Shown here piece by piece: positions 41,888-52,900 of a DNA stretch of 64,000 nucleotides (positions within the stretch are counted from its first letter, which is position 1; the number at the start of each line of letters is the position of its first letter). The position numbers and the translations under genes were made by a program. The notes beneath the pieces were generated by a model, which did not search any database, had not been told where the DNA came from, and was given only the letters and a program-made list of their open reading frames with translations. Where the stretch lies: contig OX637345.1 of the NCBI GenBank assembly GCA_951799405.1, positions 372,001-436,000 on the forward strand, written 5' to 3'. Origin of the DNA: Agapetus fuscipes (Eukaryota; Arthropoda; Insecta; Trichoptera; Glossosomatidae).

Positions 41888-42112
41888 AAAAAAAGTTCGC
41901 ATGTGAATTGTGTGAACTCATATATTTTTGCAAGTACCTAAACTGGCTGACCTCACTTCTCAACCATTTTAGTTGAAGTGAAGGTTTCCCAACTCCCGAG
42001 AGTACTGGTTCTCATTTATCATGAAAGCTGAGTAAGATAAGTCATGATTTGATTTTGGTAAGAGGCAAACACCGACACTGGTAAATTAATCGAGAAGTGT
42101 TGAGATCGAACC
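41888..42112 (-). mobile_element. SINE family B, diverged
   Basis: Reverse copy with TTCGCATGTGAATTGTG, GAAGGTTTCCCAACTCCCG, GAAAGCTGAGTAAG and GAGATCGAACC. Confidence 0.6.
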
Positions 42113-43597
42113 AAAATTTTACTCTTAAAAAGTAAACGATTAACCAATCTGGCTGTCATCAGTCGAGTCTTTTTTTTAAAATATTTATTCGTAACACATT
42201 GTGATTATTAGTAACTTGGCAATCGAACTAAAGCTTTCCAAGCAAATATCAGACGCTCTACTTTTGAACTATTTGACATAGGGGTACATTTTGCCCATAA
42301 AAAACAACAACAAAAATGTTCTACTTTCCGCTCGTTTCTGGTTTAACTCATTGTCGACCGGAGAGCCATTTCACACTTTTATCCGCTCTGGGTTTTATAA
42401 TAAACCCAAGTTTAGGAATCCAGGGCGTGGCTGGCATTGTGATTTACATGCAGAGTCTCCGCCCACTTCCATTTGCATAATTATAAATTGTTTTCGCCAT
42501 TCCACAACTAAATTATGATCCAGGCAATTTGCCGGTGAGGACCATGTGAGACAGACACTTTTTTTAAAATCATAAACCACCACCAAGAAAAAAAGTCGAC
42601 AAATCTGGGTAGAGTGTTTTAATAGCAGGATCAAAACAAAAGACTTTATTTGATAAAAAAAATCAAACAAACCGTACGTGGGACTGTGACAGCATAATTA
42701 TACTTGGTTGTTTGAAAATAAATAAAAGAGACTCGGGTTCGATGACGGTTTTTTTTTTGTTTTTTTGTGTATTGATAAGCAAAATGCATCTTCGTGTTTT
42801 ATTTTATTACAATAATGTAAAATAAAAAATAAAAGAGTTTTGGGTACTGAAAGAATCTGAGACAGGGGTTTCGTATAAGAAAAAGATCAGTCTTTCGTGC
42901 AGCCCTATTAAAAGTACAAATTACCACGATGATTGCCAATCTGCATTGAAAAGGCACGAGAAAGAAAACAAACATCATCAACGATGAACTCAATTGTGAC
43001 AGAATACAAGTATACAAGTAGGTATTAATTTTAAAAAAACCTTTTTTTATCAATTCAATCTTCTTTATCCATTATCTTTATACTTATTGACAACTTGACA
43101 TACTTTTTTTTAGGTAAAATAAATATTAGTTAGGTTTAAATTAGAATAGGGAAATTTCACAAAAAAAATTATTGTGAATTTAAATTCCTTTATATTTGCT
43201 TATCATACAACTTCATGAATTTTATTTTTACTTGCTTTTTTTACAGAGTTATTCATGTTCAAAAAATGAAGTTTGAATTTACGCGCCAAAACGCTCCTTG
43301 GATTGAATTTTCGGCTGTGACGTCATTTTCTTTGACTTTTTATAGCCATCGCAATACCAGCAGCGTTGTCGATACAAGAAAATGACGTCACGGGGGCCAC
43401 AAATTTCGTTGACAGATCGCACATCCGTTTCAAAACCGGTCAAAATTTTCAAAAGATCTTTTTCACATTTAAAATTATATAAATTTATTTTGGACTTGAA
43501 ATTAGGCCTTTGTTTATATGTTTATCGTAATCTAACAAAATTATACACTTTTTACCAAATTCCTCACTATTGCAAATACCCTATTACGGTCGTTTGA
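42113..43597. other. Unassigned, 1.5 kb AT-rich
   Basis: A TGACGTCA pair in weak inverted arrangement is at about 43318 and 43383. No coding sequence or named repeat is recognised. Confidence 0.4.
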
Positions 43598-44037
43598 CAT
43601 TTTGACAATTATATTAATTTTTTAAAACTGAACAATTTTAAAACTTAATTTAAATCGGATATTTAACGTTTTTTTTAACGGATATTTTAAGTTTCAAGTC
43701 AAAGACAATGATATTATTAGTGCGGTGTGTACAGGTAACATAGTACCATCTAGTGAAGTGGAATACAAACAAGATGAAAGTGGTATGTGTAACAGACCAA
43801 AACATAATTACTAGCTTCGTTCGAAGGTAGGTAGTGATTTGTGACAAAGTGTTTTTTTCAAATTCAGTTCATCCTCAGTCGCCGTACAGAGAGGATGTTC
43901 TCCTGAAGACGTCGGCTACGTCGCTGACGAAACGTCGAGAATGATGTAAGTTCTCTCTAAACGGTTCATTAAATATCCGATTTAAATTAAGTTTTGAAAT
44001 TATTCAGTTTTAAAAAATTAATATAATTGTCAAAATA
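43598..44037 (+). mobile_element. TIR-like element carrying a hammerhead
   Basis: Outer inverted repeats TTTTGACAATTATATTAATT and its reverse complement extend inward through AATTTAAATCGGATATTTAA on both sides. The hammerhead lies only near the right arm. No TSD is evident. It could be a Penelope-like remnant with one inverted end. Confidence 0.55.
43896..43946 (+). ncRNA. Hammerhead ribozyme with GUC cleavage triplet
   Basis: CUGAAGA is at 43903-43909. Stem II GUCGGC/GCUGAC (43911-43916 with 43923-43928) has loop UACGUC. GAAA is at 43929-43932, stem III is palindromic ACGU (43932-43935), and C17 is at 43936. Stem I pairs GUUCUC (43897-43902) with GAGAAU (43937-43942). The invariant core is intact, and the related copy at 41263 shows covariation in stem II. 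Confidence 0.8.
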
Positions 44038-44175
44038 AATATTCTTCAAAAACTACACAAATCAAACATGCAAAAGTTTTATTTTCTTCTTTAAATACAT
44101 TCTATTAAAATTGGTACATTATGTTAGTAGAGTAATTATTAGAGAAACATTTTTTTACCGATTATTAAAAGAAAC

Positions 44176-44375
44176 NNNNNNNNNNNNNNNNNNNNNNNNN
44201 NNNNNNNNNNNNNNNNNNNNNNNNNNNNNNNNNNNNNNNNNNNNNNNNNNNNNNNNNNNNNNNNNNNNNNNNNNNNNNNNNNNNNNNNNNNNNNNNNNNN
44301 NNNNNNNNNNNNNNNNNNNNNNNNNNNNNNNNNNNNNNNNNNNNNNNNNNNNNNNNNNNNNNNNNNNNNNNNNNN
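44176..44375. other. Assembly gap of exactly 200 N
   Basis: The run is exactly 200 bases, a typical placeholder length, so the true size is unknown. The right edge cuts an L2 LINE fragment. Confidence 0.95.
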
Positions 44376-44667
44376 CCTCTTTTTCTGTTGTCCGCAGTCC
44401 TGCTGGCAATGAGTTCCAGGCCATGGGCGCAGCAACACGGAAAGCACGATCACCAAATACGGTAGTCGGGTTTCTCCTCGGAAGCTCCAGCGTGCTGCCA
44501 ATTGTTTGAGTTGATTTCAGTGTCCAGCCTCTCTCGTCCACACATTTTTTCTTGATGAGCTCTTGCAGATATTCTGGAGCTGCTCCATGCAGAACCTTGT
44601 GGTGAAATAGAATGTGGACAGGTTGCTGTACTGTTTTCTGGAGTCCTAAGAAGTTTAATGTCTTCAA
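44376..44667 (-). pseudogene. L2/CR1-like LINE C-terminal fragment at gap
   Basis: The reverse strand encodes VLHGAAPEYLQELIKKK, then VFGDRAFRVAAPMAWNSLPA, continuing into the gap. The upstream RT is absent. Confidence 0.8.
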
Positions 44668-45002
44668 AAAAATGTAAGAAAAATAGGGTGATGGCTATAA
44701 TATAGATTTCAAGGATATTGTTTTGATTTACCGGGTTCAATTTAATTGAAATTGTAAAAAAACACAATTTATTAATTTAAGATACGGTTCGCACACGTTC
44801 ACAGAGTGGATTTTGAACTGTATTGTTCGACAGCTTAAATACAAGTCTAACACTACAGACAGCTTTGGCACTTTTTATAGCAGGCATAAGGATTGTTCTT
44901 GAAACATTTAGAACTGGAACATGCGTGATTTCACCAAAATATTACATTTGGAATATTCGATAAATAATCACACAATATCGAACTAAAACAAGTCTATATT
45001 CT
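44668..45002. other. Unassigned sequence
   Basis: No feature recognised. Confidence 0.4.
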
Positions 45003-45640
45003 TTAATCTAAGTTGCAAGGATATATTCATTTAAAGCTCTCAGATGTATGCCCACAAACACGTGTAGTTCGCGCTTACAAATGCTGAATGTGTACTTACA
45101 AATAAAATCCAAACCTCAAATGAACATAAGCCCTACAATTTTTGCCGACCTTCCCTGACACAGGGGTGACATTGGCAAAGTGAACCATTTTTTACAGTAT
45201 GGGTGGTCAGCCTCATACCAACCTATAAGTCAAGGAATACAATTAAGTAAGTACAATTATTTAAGATACAAACCTTTATCGATATGTTTCTGCCTTGTAA
45301 CTGTAACTCTGTCACCAATTCACTGGGGGTGGCCAGAGCCTCTGCATATTTGCCTACATTTCTTCTTATATTTGTATACCTCTTTCAATTATTCATATCC
45401 ATCAACTTTATCATACATTTTCTTCTTTTACACCCATTGTGTACATCCCATTCTTTCACAATTTCACCTACCACATCACTCCATACTTTTCTCGGTCTTC
45501 CCTTTCCTCTTTTCCTTTCCACACTTCCTCAGTGTATACACTTTGTAAGTCTATCATCATCCATTCTTTCCACATGCCCAAACCATCTCATCACATTATT
45601 TTGAACCTTTACTTTCACATCCTCTTTCAACTTGCATGAA
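45003..45640 (-). mobile_element. LINE end: ORF2 C-terminus joined to family A
   Basis: The reverse strand of 45290-45640 reads VQNNVMRWFGHVERMDDDRL, then a stop, then KGRPRKVWSDVVGEIVKEWD and MIKLMDMNN. These are typical LINE ORF2 C-terminal blocks. A short UTR and a complete family A module (45003-45237) follow in the same orientation. With 62395-63543 this is the clearest evidence that family A is a LINE 3' terminus. Stops show the copy is dead. Confidence 0.8.
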
Positions 45641-46069
45641 ATGGGATCGGAGAGTTAGCAGGCCTCCTAATCAGCCTGTGGTCCCTGACCTCCCAGAATC
45701 ACAATCTCTTGCTGGTGACATGCAGGTGACAGGCCGAGGAAGTGAGCATACCGCGCATGCAGCATGTACATGCGCAGGACCCGCACGGCGAGCCTTGCGT
45801 ATGCGCAGCAAAACACCTGCTCACCCGGGAACAGGGACCAACTCAGCTTGCGATAACAAGCAACACTACATTATATTTTTAATGGTTTGTTTACTAACAC
45901 CGTATATTATTTTAAAACAGATTTAAAGGAAAACAATTTTATTTTCACTATTTTTTATGCAAACAAAATACTGAGGTTTTTGCTCCTTTTCAAATTATAC
46001 CTAATGATGGTGTGAGAATACAAATAATAAATAGTCTTACAACTTACAAGTACAAGTGTGGGAAAAATT
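45641..46069. other. Unassigned sequence
   Basis: A 96-residue open frame at 45636-45926 has no recognisable domain. Nothing else is seen. Confidence 0.35.
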
Positions 46070-46520
46070 GGACAGGGATTACTTAGTGGTTTGTTAATAT
46101 TTATCTAGGAGAGAAGATCTGGACAGTCGATGGAACCTGAGGTGATGTTTAAAAGGAATACTATATCCGCTAGTTCACGACGGGTTGACAAAGGTAGTAG
46201 GTGATGTCTTTTGCAGAGGTCATTGTAGATATCAGCTCTGTAATTGTTCTTGATTCGAAAACAAAGATAGCGTAGAAATTTCTTTTGAACATTCTCTATT
46301 CGATTTATAAGGTTTTCGTATCTAGGATTCCAGATCTGAGAGGCATACTACAAACGTAAGTACAATAGAGAGTCTTGAGAGTTTTAGCATTGGTAAATTC
46401 CACTGAGTTGCTTTTGATGAATCCTAATGCCTTTAGGGCCTTAGCAACAACAAAATCTATGTGTTTATCAAATAAAAGCTTGGAGTCATGTAGAATACCG
46501 AGGTCACGTACTTTATTATC
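46070..46520 (-). pseudogene. LINE reverse transcriptase C-terminal remnant
   Basis: The reverse strand includes KVRDLGILHDSKLLFDKHID and KALKALGFIKSNSVEFTN. This is the pattern (RDLG-DSKL-F-HI, then LGFI-RN) found after the RT domain in Jockey-type LINEs and relatives. Stops follow, and the exact clade is not resolved. Confidence 0.7.
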
Positions 46521-46554
46521 TTAACGTAGCAGACATAATGAACTGTTAATCGAT

Positions 46555-46632
46555 AAAGCTAATTAATATTTCTGTCCAGGCAAAACGGGTTGGTAAATTG
46601 CATTCCTTTTCAAAAAACTATATTTTTTTACA
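46555..46632 (+). mobile_element. SINE family D 3' fragment
   Basis: TTTCTGTCCAGGCAAAACGG and GGTAAATTGCATTCC with a T-rich end. Confidence 0.6.
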
Positions 46633-47100
46633 ACCACAGTCAAAACTGCGTTTTAAAATTTAAAAATAATTTACCTTAACAACGTAACGATATGAATAAA
46701 AAGAAAAAGAAGAAGGTTTTTCGCTTGCAGCCTAGAAAGGTGAGTTTATCTTTTCTCCTTTATCCTACGGCAGGTGCTGCCAACTGCACTATAATATTAT
46801 TCTGTACCAACTTCCTTACAGTAATATATTACATTAACTCAAGCAAAAAATATATGAAAACTGAAACAGCACCTTTAGTGAGCGTCTCAGTTTCTATACA
46901 TTTATGGTGAAACGCCAAGGATGTGTTTAAACGCAAAGAGAATACTTGGTGAAATACATTACGCAGATATTACTTATGATTCAGAGTCGTATATTGTGTG
47001 AGGGCAGACTTCAAGGATCAACCTTGGTAGACCTGCTGACTAGCATTGCGCATGCGTTGGCAACCATGCTGAAAAAACAATCAGTTAGTTAAATAAAGAA
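46633..47100. other. Unassigned sequence
   Basis: No feature recognised. Confidence 0.4.
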
Positions 47101-47191
47101 CATCCCAAGTAACCTTTAAGGTTTTAAAAAGGTCCCAGAACCTTTTTTAACCTTTTTGTAACCTTTTTAAAACCTAAAAGGTTACTTGGGA
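47101..47191. repeat. 91 bp hairpin with 34 bp inverted ends
   Basis: The left end ATCCCAAGTAACCTTTAAGG is matched by the right end reversed, with one mismatch in 34 bp. It may be a minimal MITE. A clear TSD is not seen. Confidence 0.65.
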
Positions 47192-47227
47192 TATCCAAAA
47201 CCTCCGCATTCTTTTCTCTGTGAAATT

Positions 47228-47422
47228 CTTCAATGGAATCCTCATTATCATCTTGCAAAGGCAGTGCCTTGTAGAAACAGTCTTCTTTCTCTGTTGGTTG
47301 CCATCCTCTTGTAAAGGCAGTGCCTTGTTGTGCCAGCCATCTGTCTCTATTGGTTGCGATCCACTTGCAAAGGCTGTGCCTTGTTATGTAAGCCTTCTGC
47401 CTCTGTGGGTTGCCATCCTCTT
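47228..47422 (-). repeat. Decayed 56 bp tandem repeat, about four units
   Basis: Reverse-orientation relatives of the 54000-55630 array (GTTGGTTGCCATCCTCTTGT, AAAGGCAGTGCCTTG). The units lack the four extra bases of the 60 bp form and are more diverged. Confidence 0.75.
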
Positions 47423-47424
47423 GT

Positions 47425-47688
47425 TCGTCGGTGCTATGGCCGAGGGGGCCAAGTGGGCTTATCTTTCTAGCTTATTTGGAATAGAATAACATTGGCTCGA
47501 TCCCCGTCTGGGTCATTTGACCATAACTTTGACCCTAGTTCAACATATGTAATTGGGTAAATGGTATTTAATAATTCATTAAAATAAACAATAATGAATT
47601 ATTAATTAATGATATGAATACTTGTTTCTGGCCAAGCAGAATAGGTCGGTGAGTCGCATTTCTCTTAACAAATCTTGTTTTTTTTTAA
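47425..47688 (+). mobile_element. SINE family D, full length
   Basis: GCTATGGCCGAGGGGGCCAA head, body TTGTTTCTGGCCAAGCAG, and a T-rich end. It abuts the decayed 56 bp tandem repeat. Confidence 0.8.
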
Positions 47689-48027
47689 GAAAAAAAAGGC
47701 AGTGCCATCTCTTGATAAGGCAGAGAAGACATCCATGAGCCGCTTCATGTACAGGAAGTATGAAGTTCTAGGGTGACCTCTTGTACGTCTTCCCAAGATT
47801 TCTCCTTCAGAGATTTAGCTAATAAAGTCCTCTTTATTTGCTAGATGGTTGCTCACCCCTTGCTTCAGTTCCAGTAGATTTATTATAAGAGGCATTTGCA
47901 GTCGCCACAGTCCCTGTCCATCACACACATGTACCTAGAGGCAGCACGCACTGTCACTGCGCACATTATAATTTATAATTGAACCTACCATCATCAACAT
48001 CATCACCTTTAGTTCAATCTGGTTTAA
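47689..48027. other. Unassigned sequence
   Basis: No feature recognised. Confidence 0.4.
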
Positions 48028-48173
48028 AAAAGATCACGCATTATTTTTTGCATGTGACGTTTAGAACCTATTTTTTCACAAGTAAGGGAACCTGCCTTAT
48101 ACCAACGACTTCACATGAAGTGGGTTTTTCCAGCTCCCGAGGGGTGAGTTCTCATTCCTTATGAAGGATGAAT
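48028..48173 (-). mobile_element. SINE family B fragment
   Basis: Reverse fragment with GCATGTGACGTTTAGAACC, ACGACTTCACATGAAGTGGG and CCAGCTCCCGAGGGG. It abuts a family A copy. Confidence 0.65.
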
Positions 48174-48430
48174 AATCTAAATCTAAATCTAAGTTGCAAA
48201 GATATGTATAATTTGAGATTCATATTAAATACATTCCCACAAGCAGACACGCATAATTTCGCTCTCACACATGCCGCATGTGGACCTACAATATAAAAAA
48301 CCCAAACTCAAATGAACATAAGCCCTGCAACTCTTGCCGACCTTCCCTGACATAGGGGTGACATTGGCAAAGTGAACCATTTTTTTACAGCATGAGTGGT
48401 CAGCGTCATACCAACCTATCAGTCAAGGAA
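48174..48430 (-). mobile_element. Family A repeat, full length
   Basis: Reverse copy with a TAAATC tail at the left and ATCAGTCAAGGAA at the right. Confidence 0.85.
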
Positions 48431-48431
48431 T

Positions 48432-48508
48432 ATCGTGCCTGAAAAACCTGCGGCAGTGATGATCGCCGATCTTTGATAGAAGTGGCACAAAAAGAAGAAG
48501 AAATCGCA
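48432..48508 (+). mobile_element. LINE 3' end fragment with GAA tail (family E)
   Basis: GTGATGATCGCCGATCTTTG followed by an AGAAGAAGAA tail, immediately downstream of family A. Confidence 0.55.
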
Positions 48509-48879
48509 AGTTCCCTTTCACACAACTTTCATTCATCCATTCATTTATTTTGTTATTGTTTTCATTACAAAGTAAACGATAAAAATGGGAATGGTGATTA
48601 TTTCCATCGTAGCTATTTATTCTTGTCGGACGGGGTGGAGAAACAAAGGCAAGCATTCCGCAGGACGGGTTCTGCAGAGGACGTCGCACGCTCGGTACTC
48701 CTGCAACAACATTCACAGTGCTATGTATCAACCTGGCGCACCAGCAGGTGCTCCATGTCATGCTCATCGGCATCATCACATCATCTGTTAGGGTGATACA
48801 GATCAGGAGCATCAGAAGATGCCTTCCAAATTCCAATTGTGTATTTGTGTAATTGCGTGTTCCAAGGATGATATATTTG
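48509..48879. other. Unassigned sequence
   Basis: Overlapping open frames of up to 160 residues (reverse) occur, but they cross family A and E sequence and show no domain. Confidence 0.35.
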
Positions 48880-48975
48880 GTGAGCGCTGTTTTTGTGTGA
48901 ATCACACCTCAATAGCCCTCTGCGTGCTTAGTCTTCACTATAGAAAGCACCTATTCTTAAAAGCATGACCCTATA
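48880..48975 (-). mobile_element. SINE family C fragment
   Basis: GGTGAGCGCTGTTTTTGTGT, AATCACACCTCAATAGCCC, CTATAGAAAGCACC. Confidence 0.65.
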
Positions 48976-49030
48976 GCTTTATCGCTGTATAAACCTATGC
49001 ATCCACAATTTTTCGGCTATAATAATAAGC

Positions 49031-49236
49031 TATAATCTAAGTTGCAAAGATTTATTAACATTCAAAATCCATATCAAATGCATGTCCACAAACAGACACG
49101 TGTAAGTTCGCGCTTACAAATGCTGAATGTGAACTTACAAATTACACTCAAACCTCAAATGAACTTAAACCCTGCAACTCTTGCCGACATTCCCTGAAAC
49201 AGGGGTGACATTGGTAAAGTGAACCATTTTTACAAA
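49031..49236 (-). mobile_element. Family A repeat, truncated
   Basis: Reverse copy from TATAATCTAAGTTGC to GTGAACCATTTTTACA. The terminal 45 or so bases are missing. Confidence 0.75.
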
Positions 49237-49629
49237 GATTATAAAGATCTTAATAAAGATTCAATTAAAAAACCCTCGTATTTTTGAGCGGATACCTTCC
49301 GATAACAAGCCCAAAGCGTTTACCACTCGACCACGATCTTAAGGTGCAAGGACATCCACTGTTTACTGTTTTCTTCAATGAACAACACACAATACGGAGG
49401 TGGTGGAAACAAAGAGTATGAATTGCATTCCCTTATAAGGAAAAGCGAGTTTTTACTGCACATTCTTACAACATATATTGCAGGTAATATAATATATAAG
49501 TAAGAGAAAAATGGCAGGTTCCATACTGGACGTATCTTTTATTAAAAGGTTCACGAAAACGACTTGCGAATCAATGTTGACTTTAATTTTTTTGTTAAAA
49601 TTTTTTGCTATTTAGTTCTTCTTTATCTT
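49237..49629. other. Unassigned sequence
   Basis: No feature recognised. Confidence 0.4.
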
Positions 49630-49835
49630 ACTTCTCATGGCTGAGGGTTGTGATCCTTGTGCAAGCAACCACTCTTCTCCAGTTCTCCCTTGACTGCAGT
49701 GCCCGCAGCACTCCAACCACCGAGGTGCCTGCTGCTGTCCATTTCTTTACTTGATCGGTCCATCGTGCAGGAGAACTTCATCTTCCTCTCTTCCCGTACA
49801 AGCCACCGATCACAACCAGTCGTTCCAGGCTATCC
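49630..49835 (-). pseudogene. LINE ORF2 C-terminal remnant
   Basis: The reverse strand reads RWTDQVKKWTAAGTSVVGVL, then RALQSRENWRRVVACTRITT, ending at a stop. The RW-D-(V/I)K and SRE-WR-VV pattern is typical of the very end of insect LINE ORF2. Confidence 0.65.
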
Positions 49836-50889
49836 TCATTAACAAGGACAACGTATCCTGACTAGAGTCAAGCCATCCAAACGCAGCTCCCGACGAATGG
49901 ACTAGTTGGTACGTCTAGCTGTCCATGGAACTCAAAGACAAAGGAATGGACCACGGTCAAGACCCTTAGAATCAATTTTAAAGCAAAGGTTTCCAATCTT
50001 TTTCGGTTTACGGCTTCCTAAATAATCGTTTTTTCCGCGGCACAATAAAATTACTACATCTTTTTTCATAAATTTTCGACTTTCTGGAAAAATGGGAGAG
50101 CTTTCCGATACACGATGGTGGACGCGAAAGTTTTACAGTTGGAATTTCTAAAAAAATTATCCGAATTATTTCATTGAATATTTCACGGCGCGTGGGTAGT
50201 CGCGGCGCACACTTTGAAAACCACTAATGTAAAGCGTTTTGCGTTTTTTTCAACTCCTCAAAATTGGAAACCTGAGCGATATATTTGCAACTTAGATTAT
50301 ACGTGAAGCAAGAAATCATTAATAAGTGGAATATGTTCTAAGTAATGAATATACCTACTGCACGCGTCAACAAGTGTGTGTGTTTTACCTGCAGTACAGC
50401 AGGCAGTGCCCGCTTGGTTTTTGCGCTTTGTCGACGGCGCGCGCGTGAACAGCTGCAAGGAATACTAATGCTAACGTGACGGGAGAGTAATGGCAGAGGC
50501 AGGAGAGAAATAGTGCATTTATGTAATGGAGAATAACATCGACGAGATGAACTGAAGGAGCTGCGAGACGATGTTCTTCCATGACCAACTCAGAATCTAT
50601 AATCTTAGTTGCAAGGATATATTCGTCCCCTTATTGCTTGTTGGTCTTATGTCCATCAGAGGTAATTTCACACGAGCAATGTTTGTATATGTACTGGACC
50701 AATGTGTCTCATAAAAACTGGAAATTGATTTAAATAATACTTTAAAAAACTCTCACATTATTGAGTTTTACGTTTTTTTCTTAGCTCAGACTTTGTGGAA
50801 TGTGATATTTGAGATAATTTCATTTAAAGGTCATCTTTGAAACAAATGGTAGATAAGCCAAACACGCACTGGGGGGACGATTTAAGAAG
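49836..50889. other. Unassigned, 1 kb
   Basis: Small family A tail pieces occur at 50282-50300 and 50598-50625. The rest is not recognised. Confidence 0.4.
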
Positions 50890-51002
50890 ACAGGAATCAC
50901 ATGCGCTTAGACATGTTGCATGAGTACTTACAAAAAAGTTCTCTACAAACCTCAAATGAACATACCGACCGTAACTGAAACAGGGGGAACACTCGCAAAA
51001 AA
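50890..51002 (-). mobile_element. Family A repeat, strongly decayed
   Basis: GCTTAGACATGTTGCATGAG, CTCAAATGAACATACCGACC, CTGAAACAGGGGGAACAC. Confidence 0.5.
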
Positions 51003-51004
51003 GA

Positions 51005-51247
51005 CTGAAATATATTTTTTTTAGGTAAGAGGGCCGGCCTTATGCAAGCCCCTTCACTTAAAGTGAAGGTTTTCCAGCTACCGAGGGAGCGGGTTGTTAA
51101 TTCTTGTGAATACAAAGTTAACCGAGCCGGTATTTTCATTTTGGATTAACAACGAAAAAGGGAATCTATTATGACACCGTTGGTAGGGATCAAACCCTAG
51201 CCTCTGGCATGGAACGCAAGTATTCTACCCACTGAGCTATCGATCGG
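51005..51247 (-). mobile_element. SINE family B, near full length
   Basis: Reverse copy from TTTTTTAGGTAAGAGGGCC to CCACTGAGCTATCGATCGG. The B box reads GGGATCAAACCC on the plus strand. Confidence 0.75.
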
Positions 51248-51482
51248 CCAGTCGACGGAGCTGCTGAAGTAAATGCATTGAGGTGTTAGAATACATTGAA
51301 GGAATGCATGAAAGGCAATTAATTCTGTCAACAAGTAAACTAGGAACAAAGAGCTCAGTGTTATCACGTGAGAACAGCAAATAGAGAACGCATCACTAGC
51401 ATTCCATACAGCACAGGTACAAACTATCTCTAATCTAAGTTGCAAACAGATAGTTACGAATGCAAAAGATTATGTATGTACA

Positions 51483-51792
51483 TGTTTAGGTACCTATGAT
51501 TGCGTGTCTAGGTGTTTTTACTTGCTTGTATATGTATGTACAGACGCACGTATTTGATGGTTGTACTTCTCGTATTTGCTCGAAGTGTCCACTCGAGAAG
51601 CTTCTCGTATAATCTGGTACATGCGAGAATACATCTATAAATACGGACTGCGGTGCTTTGAAGCAGGCAGTACCCTATTAGTATCCGAGCCGTGAAACCA
51701 CCAATACAAAAGTTAAAATGTGAACCTAATGTAAGCGAATTCTAAAATAAATTCAAGTGAAGTTTTATAAGTGAACCCAAAATTAATAGTAA
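51483..51792 (+). mobile_element. Solo LTR-like element
   Basis: Related to 32528-32850: TATGATTGCGTGTCTAGG, CTCGAGAAGCTTCTCG, a TATA-like CTATAAATACGG, GCGGTGCTTTGAAGC, and AATAAATT. It ends AATACA. The TSD is unproven. Confidence 0.55.
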
Positions 51793-52391
51793 TACACACA
51801 TTTAAAAGCAGACACGCGTAAGTTCGCACCTAAATATGATGGATTTGTAGTAAAAAAAATAATCTAAGGAATAAGTCATTTGTCTGCTTTTCAAACCAGT
51901 TTTCCAGATGAGTTCTGCGAAATACAGTGTTGTCATTTCTATGTGTCATTGAGCACAATTTATAATCAATACGCAGCGAATGCAGTTCACTGCTGTAGAC
52001 CCGCAAAAACAGCGATCAAATAAATCATCCTAAGCCATTAGAAAATGTAATTTTTACTACATTTTGATAACTTTACACCATAAATAAGGCGTCTCCTGGT
52101 ACCCTCATACCCTGGCATATGATAAGCAAATACTCGTACTTAGTTGAATAACGTTTCTGAATACCGTTTCCCTGTGATAAGGTAATGAGGACTTGGCAAA
52201 GTAAATTTATAATCACTAAAATATACTGGTGAGTCATATTGCCTTTACCTACTCAAATATTTTAAAGTGTTATCTATAAAATAAATCCGTAGATGAACCA
52301 CGGATCCGCAATTTTTGACCTAAAAATAATGGTTTGTCAAATTAGTGAAATTGCCAAGGTTCGGGATATACGAGTACATACAAAGAACCTT
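51793..52391. other. Unassigned sequence
   Basis: No feature recognised. Confidence 0.4.
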
Positions 52392-52900
52392 GAATAATAG
52401 GTTGAAATGAGGCTGACCCCATATTATACTGTTATGTAAATATTAGAATAGGTATTAGTTATAATCATAGAAATTCTGTATTATATTGTGTGGGTAGGAA
52501 TCATTGAATAAAAATACTTGAAGCATCGAGAAATAATGATTACTACGCCTTTCTGGAACTGTCTAGCGAATATAGATCTAGATTGTACTGTTTTGAAGAG
52601 TATAAGAAGGGTGCGAGTTGCTTGCAGAGCCAGTATTCTACAAGCTTTACAACTACATTGAATTAAGTTAACCAGTGAACAGAAACCAAGTGTAATGGAA
52701 TAGTCGAGACTCTCTTTGTGAAAATAAATTATTAAAAGTGTAAAATAAACAACTGTATAACAAGACCAGTATTTTTAATTGAAAGACTTTTGAACCCTAA
52801 ATTCGTTACAATACAAACTTGGTTCACATTTGGTGAATCAGGGGGTAAGTGTTGCAGAATTTATGTTCAATTCAGATTTGATTTTTATAATCTAATCTTA
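52392..52900 (+). mobile_element. Family A copy split by a solo LTR
   Basis: GGTTGAAATGAGGCTGACC is at 52399 and AAACTTGGTTCACATTTGG resumes after the LTR at 52811. The rest of family A is decayed. Confidence 0.65.
52430..52810 (+). mobile_element. Solo LTR, 381 bp, TSD ATAC
   Basis: It begins TGTTATG and ends CGTTACA, with ATAC at 52426-52429 and 52811-52814. It contains AATAAATT and AAAATAAACA polyadenylation-like motifs and GAACCCTAAA before the end. It is inserted in family A. A 4 bp TSD fits a gypsy-type or similar LTR retrotransposon that recombined to one LTR. Confidence 0.75.

Noticed and set aside
48423..48905. 160-residue reverse open frame
   Set aside because: It crosses family A, family E and SINE C sequence and has no domain.
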